64,000 bases of DNA from Pyrocephalus nanus (lineage: Eukaryota; Chordata; Aves; Passeriformes; Tyrannidae), in assembly GCA_038380795.1 (NCBI GenBank), contig CM076263.1, positions 6,686,709 through 6,750,708 of the forward strand, given 5' to 3'. Below are positions 60,513 to 64,000 of the stretch, piece after piece; position 1 is the first letter of the stretch, and every line of letters starts with the position of its first letter. The position numbers and the translations under genes were made by a program. The notes beneath the pieces are model-generated. The model was not told the DNA's origin, made no database searches, and saw only the letters and a list, made by a program, of their open reading frames with translations.

Positions 60513-63149
60513 GCAGAATATAATTGCCTTTCTTCAAAAAGAGTAGAGTGCTTTTTTGGAAGACAAATTCCAACTTAAAAAGTCATTGTAGTTAATAAAC
60601 AGCTAATAGGGAAATTCAGTGCCCTATGCTATGTAAAGGGTCAGACAAAAGCAGTGATGGAGAACTGTTGGCGTTGCTGTTATGCCTGGCACTGATGGAG
60701 GCCTGGACTGACACCAACTGGTCTGTGCTGCCATGTTTTAAGTAAATTTGGCAAGAGGCACCTGAAAAATTTTCAGTTGCAGTTGAAGGATCTAGAGGTC
60801 TTCAGAATTTCTGAATGAATGCATTTACTTTCTGGAAACATAACAATAGTGTTTTGGTCAGGGTTCTTTTGAAAGGCTGGGGAAAGAGCAGCAGGCTTTA
60901 ACAACAGACCAACATCTGTAAAAAAATATATCCAAATCCAATTCATTTGCAATTATAGCAGGGACATCCTATCTGAATGTTTAAATTGCATTTATGTCTC
61001 TGTTACATGATTGTCTAGAAAGATTGATTTCTTGCTGCAGCCAGTATTGTGGGGTAACTCTAGGGTTCACTTTGCCAAAATAAATAAAGAAATAAAGAAA
61101 AATTGCTTACTAGCTCTTGTGGCAGCTAACACTTCTTGGCTAGGCTTAGCTTTCCATTTCTGTATGTCATGGATCTGCACTCTGAATAATGTCAAATGAC
61201 TCTAAAATATACATCAGAAAACTGCAGATCTGTTAAGATTTCTAATCTTTACTGGTGAGAATCAACTTTTCATTGCACACAGAGAAACCAATTCCCATCT
61301 CCTCTCCCTCCAGAAATTAGAATGTACAGTGGAAAGGCTCCAAGTCACTGCTGTTTAATGGTAAATTGGCTTGGGGCACCAGCAGTACTAGTTCTAAAAT
61401 CATTAAGTGAGCTGCCACCAATACATCTTTCACAGTCAAGCTGTAGATAAATGGATGCTGAGATTGTCAAAGATGGAATTCAAAGTTGCCAACGAGTCCT
61501 ATCCTCATCTTCTTATTTTGTTTTAAATAATATTATTTCCTATTATTTCCTTCAAGTAGATGTATTTTTTTCCAGGTAGAAAACAAAGGGCTGTGATAGA
61601 AGAAAGCAGAGAATAATTTTCCTCTCTAATACAATCAACCTCTTTCCCTTCACCCCTTTCCCCAAGACCAAACTCCATTAGCAGCTTGCTTTGATATGAA
61701 GGGGTAAGATTTGTAAAAGCTTTTGGGATGAGGAGGAAGGAGACGTGAAAGGAAGAAAAATGATGCGTGTTTTTGTTGAGGGGAGGGCAGCATGGCAGAG
61801 ACACTTGTGGCTCCAACAATATTGATCCCAAGGCAAAGGTACCCCTCAGAATTCCCAGGTTACAAATGAACATGTCTTTCCCCATCCTCATACCCCATTA
61901 ATCGAAACAAGCTCTCTCCTTGAATCACAGCTTTGCTTCTGCTTCAGGTCAGTAAAAAACATTGACAGAGGGTTGGGAAAAATCCATACCATGGGAAGTG
62001 TGACTTTTCTTCAGCTGCTGTGGATCACAGTCCAAGAAAGATGAGCACATTTTGTGAATGGGTGGTACACAAACTGATGAGTCTCCACGTCTGTGATGGC
62101 ATGGTTTGATGACGGTGGCTGTTAGAGGGTTTTCATGCAAATTGTGTATTTGATGTTGTAGAAACCACCCACATTAAAGGGTGTCTTCTGCCCTGAAAAG
62201 GTTATTTCCTAGAAGATACACAGAGGAATGAAAGGGAGAAATTCAGAGAAAGCACTGCTTTAGGTGTCTCTCTTATCTTTCCATGGAACTAAGCTAGGTT
62301 TTCTCTTTACTAAAGAGGCTGAGAAAGCTAGATACCAAAAGTTACTGGTATTTCTGAGATATCATCAATTTTGGGAAGGAATAAATGTTCTTCATGGAGG
62401 TACAGATCCCTCTTTATTGATTAGAGTGTTGCCTTAAATGACTAGCTTAAAGGTTAAGCTTAAAATCTGAATAGCTTAGATGAGACACTCTTCCCTGTCT
62501 TCTCTGAATCTTGCAAGAGAGAAAACCAACCTCCTCGGTTTGTTTCCCCCAAGGGAGGTTCATAGCAAGAGAGTCATTGGTGATTTCATGTGAGAAATAA
62601 CTGTACCTACAGCATTTTTTACTCTAGGAGGGAATTTCATGACCAAACATATGGGTGAAATTGCACTATGCATGAGTCACAGGCGTAGAAGATAAATATC
62701 TGAGACTGTCAACAGAGTGGTCATTTCATGTCCTTACAGATATTAACTCCCACCATAGTTAAAGTCATTGCCTGTATAGAAACACTGTTTATTGGCAGGA
62801 AACATGTGGAAAATCTGAGTCATTTTACAGACTCCTGACATATGTAGGGTCCATGAGGGATGGCAGAGTTGTAAAAGATGATGCACCTCCAGCACAAGAC
62901 ATTTTTTATACCATGCACTGCATATCACAGGTTCTCAGCATCATCCAGAAATCTCTGATGGTGATTTGTGACTTGTTTGAAAGGCTTTCTAATTTAGTGC
63001 AGCAAAAAGTTTTTCAGTCTTCTCTAAACTCCAGTATATTTCTGATTGAAACTGTTCCAAAAAGGTTCTCAGGAATATGACGATAACGTGTCAGGTGGGT
63101 TTTTGCATAATCTTTTGTTATAAGCCTTTGGGATACTTAATATTTACTC
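59646..63149. other. noncoding stretch, no gene recognised
   Basis: Contains a T-rich tract at 60471-60510. Open frames of up to 130 codons on both strands have no recognisable motifs. No RNA gene was found. Confidence 0.6.
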
Positions 63150-63164
63150 CACGTGGTTTAATTC

Positions 63165-63243
63165 TTTGTTAGTTTATTGTTAATGGTTAGAGTCAATGAT
63201 ATTAAGGGTCTTTTCTAGCCTAAATTATTCTATGATTTCATTT
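63165..63243 (+). mobile_element. CR1 LINE 3' end, plus orientation
   Basis: 'tattgttaatggttagagtc' then 'aatgatattaagggtctttt' and 'ctagcctaaattattctatg' is the CR1 3' UTR end, finishing at a diverged ATTCTATG repeat. Short, 5'-truncated copy. Confidence 0.85.
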
Positions 63244-64000
63244 TATTACTGTTCTTATGATTAATTGCAAAAGGATGCTATTAGAGGGCAGATTCACCCC
63301 TTTCTTCTCTAGTCAACTCTACCTATGTCAGGGAAACAAGTGACTTTTCTTTTACAAGAAGATAAAATTATGATGAATGTAATATAAGGAATAATTGAAT
63401 TAGTGTCATAACAGCAGCATAGACTTCAATTAGAAAAAAATATTTCCATCACGATAAAGTTCTGGCCTTAAATTTCAGAAATCATACATTTTTGTAGCCT
63501 TATATTTCTTTGCTCATGGGATGTCTGCCACTGAGAACCTGAGTATGATTGTAGAAATTAAAGGTTTCTCTTTGCAAAAGAACAAAGGGGAAAAGAAAAA
63601 ACCTGTCCTGTCAAGGAGATAGCACTTTCAGGAATCAAGTTAAAGCATAAAAGCCACGTTGTTTCCCAAGCATGCAACTCTTAAGGTGTTAAGCTGGCAG
63701 ACCTGGAACTGGTACTCTGGGTGGTCACTTAGAGAAGATCTAGAAGGACTGTACCCCTATTTTATCCCACCATTGCCACTCTACAAACACACCATACAGC
63801 CCTGGCATTGCTAGGAATAAGTGTCACTAGTACCTCTTATTAGTGTTTATTATCATAACTGCTCATTGTATTGCCCATAATGTTAATGAATTAGAACAAC
63901 AGACCTAAATGTTTGTTGTTGTATAAAGCTCATTAGTCTCTGAGAGGGAACTCAATGCAACATGAAGGTTGAGGAGCTGGGTTGCAGGAATATTACCAAT
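63244..64000. other. noncoding stretch, no feature recognised
   Basis: AT-rich DNA to the end of the window. No gene, repeat family or strong motif was recognised. Confidence 0.6.

Noticed and set aside
1..64000. CRISPR arrays, operons, ribosome binding sites or phage-like systems
   Set aside because: Nothing prokaryotic is present. The repeat content and texture are those of a vertebrate nuclear genome.

Overview
This window looks like nuclear DNA from a bird. I found no protein-coding exon, rRNA gene or intact tRNA gene in it. The main clue to the host is a set of CR1 LINE fragments, several ending in the CR1 3' signature (tandem ATTCTGTG-type repeats next to 'ggttggaaaagacc' or its complement). 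Degraded MIR-like SINE pieces and long A, T, TG and TA tracts are also present, as expected for an amniote genome. The open frames are short, overlap on both strands and have no recognisable domains. The longest (about 168 codons) is close to the chance maximum I would expect for 64 kb of AT-rich DNA. The window is best read as intergenic or deep-intronic.

Layout. 0-2.2 kb: (TG)15 and a plus-strand CR1 3' piece. 2.3-13.4 kb: several low-decay blocks (2.28-2.59, 6.40-6.71, 7.19-7.40, 10.13-10.57 and 12.79-13.44 kb) that look like conserved noncoding elements. The 12.79-13.44 kb block is the longest and carries posterior HOX/CDX-type and TCF/LEF-type sites. 18.27-18.60 kb: another such block. 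18.8-19.9 kb: a striking inverted repeat with two arms of about 124 bp, about 95% identical, around an 800 bp spacer. 22-31 kb: further regulatory-looking blocks, including an RFX X-box at 25.65 kb, a homeodomain-rich block at 24.3 kb, and a block at 30.65-31.17 kb with a CTCF-like site. 34.8 and 37.7 kb: short CR1 tails. 36.84 kb: a second CTCF-like site in the opposite orientation. 42.4-42.7 kb: a block with a perfect MEF2 site. 47.96-48.44 kb: a block with a perfect SOX-POU composite site. 51.8-53.2 kb: an old minus-strand CR1 of about 1.4 kb with readable reverse-transcriptase relics, interrupted by a T-rich tract. 53.2-64 kb: mostly featureless, with a MIR-like piece and a CR1 tail.

No gene system can be assembled from this window. 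If it has a function, it is most likely a regulatory landscape: many spaced candidate enhancers, with possible CTCF anchors, acting on a gene outside the window. Calls of conserved elements rest on motif content and sequence texture only. No alignment was possible, so they are inference.
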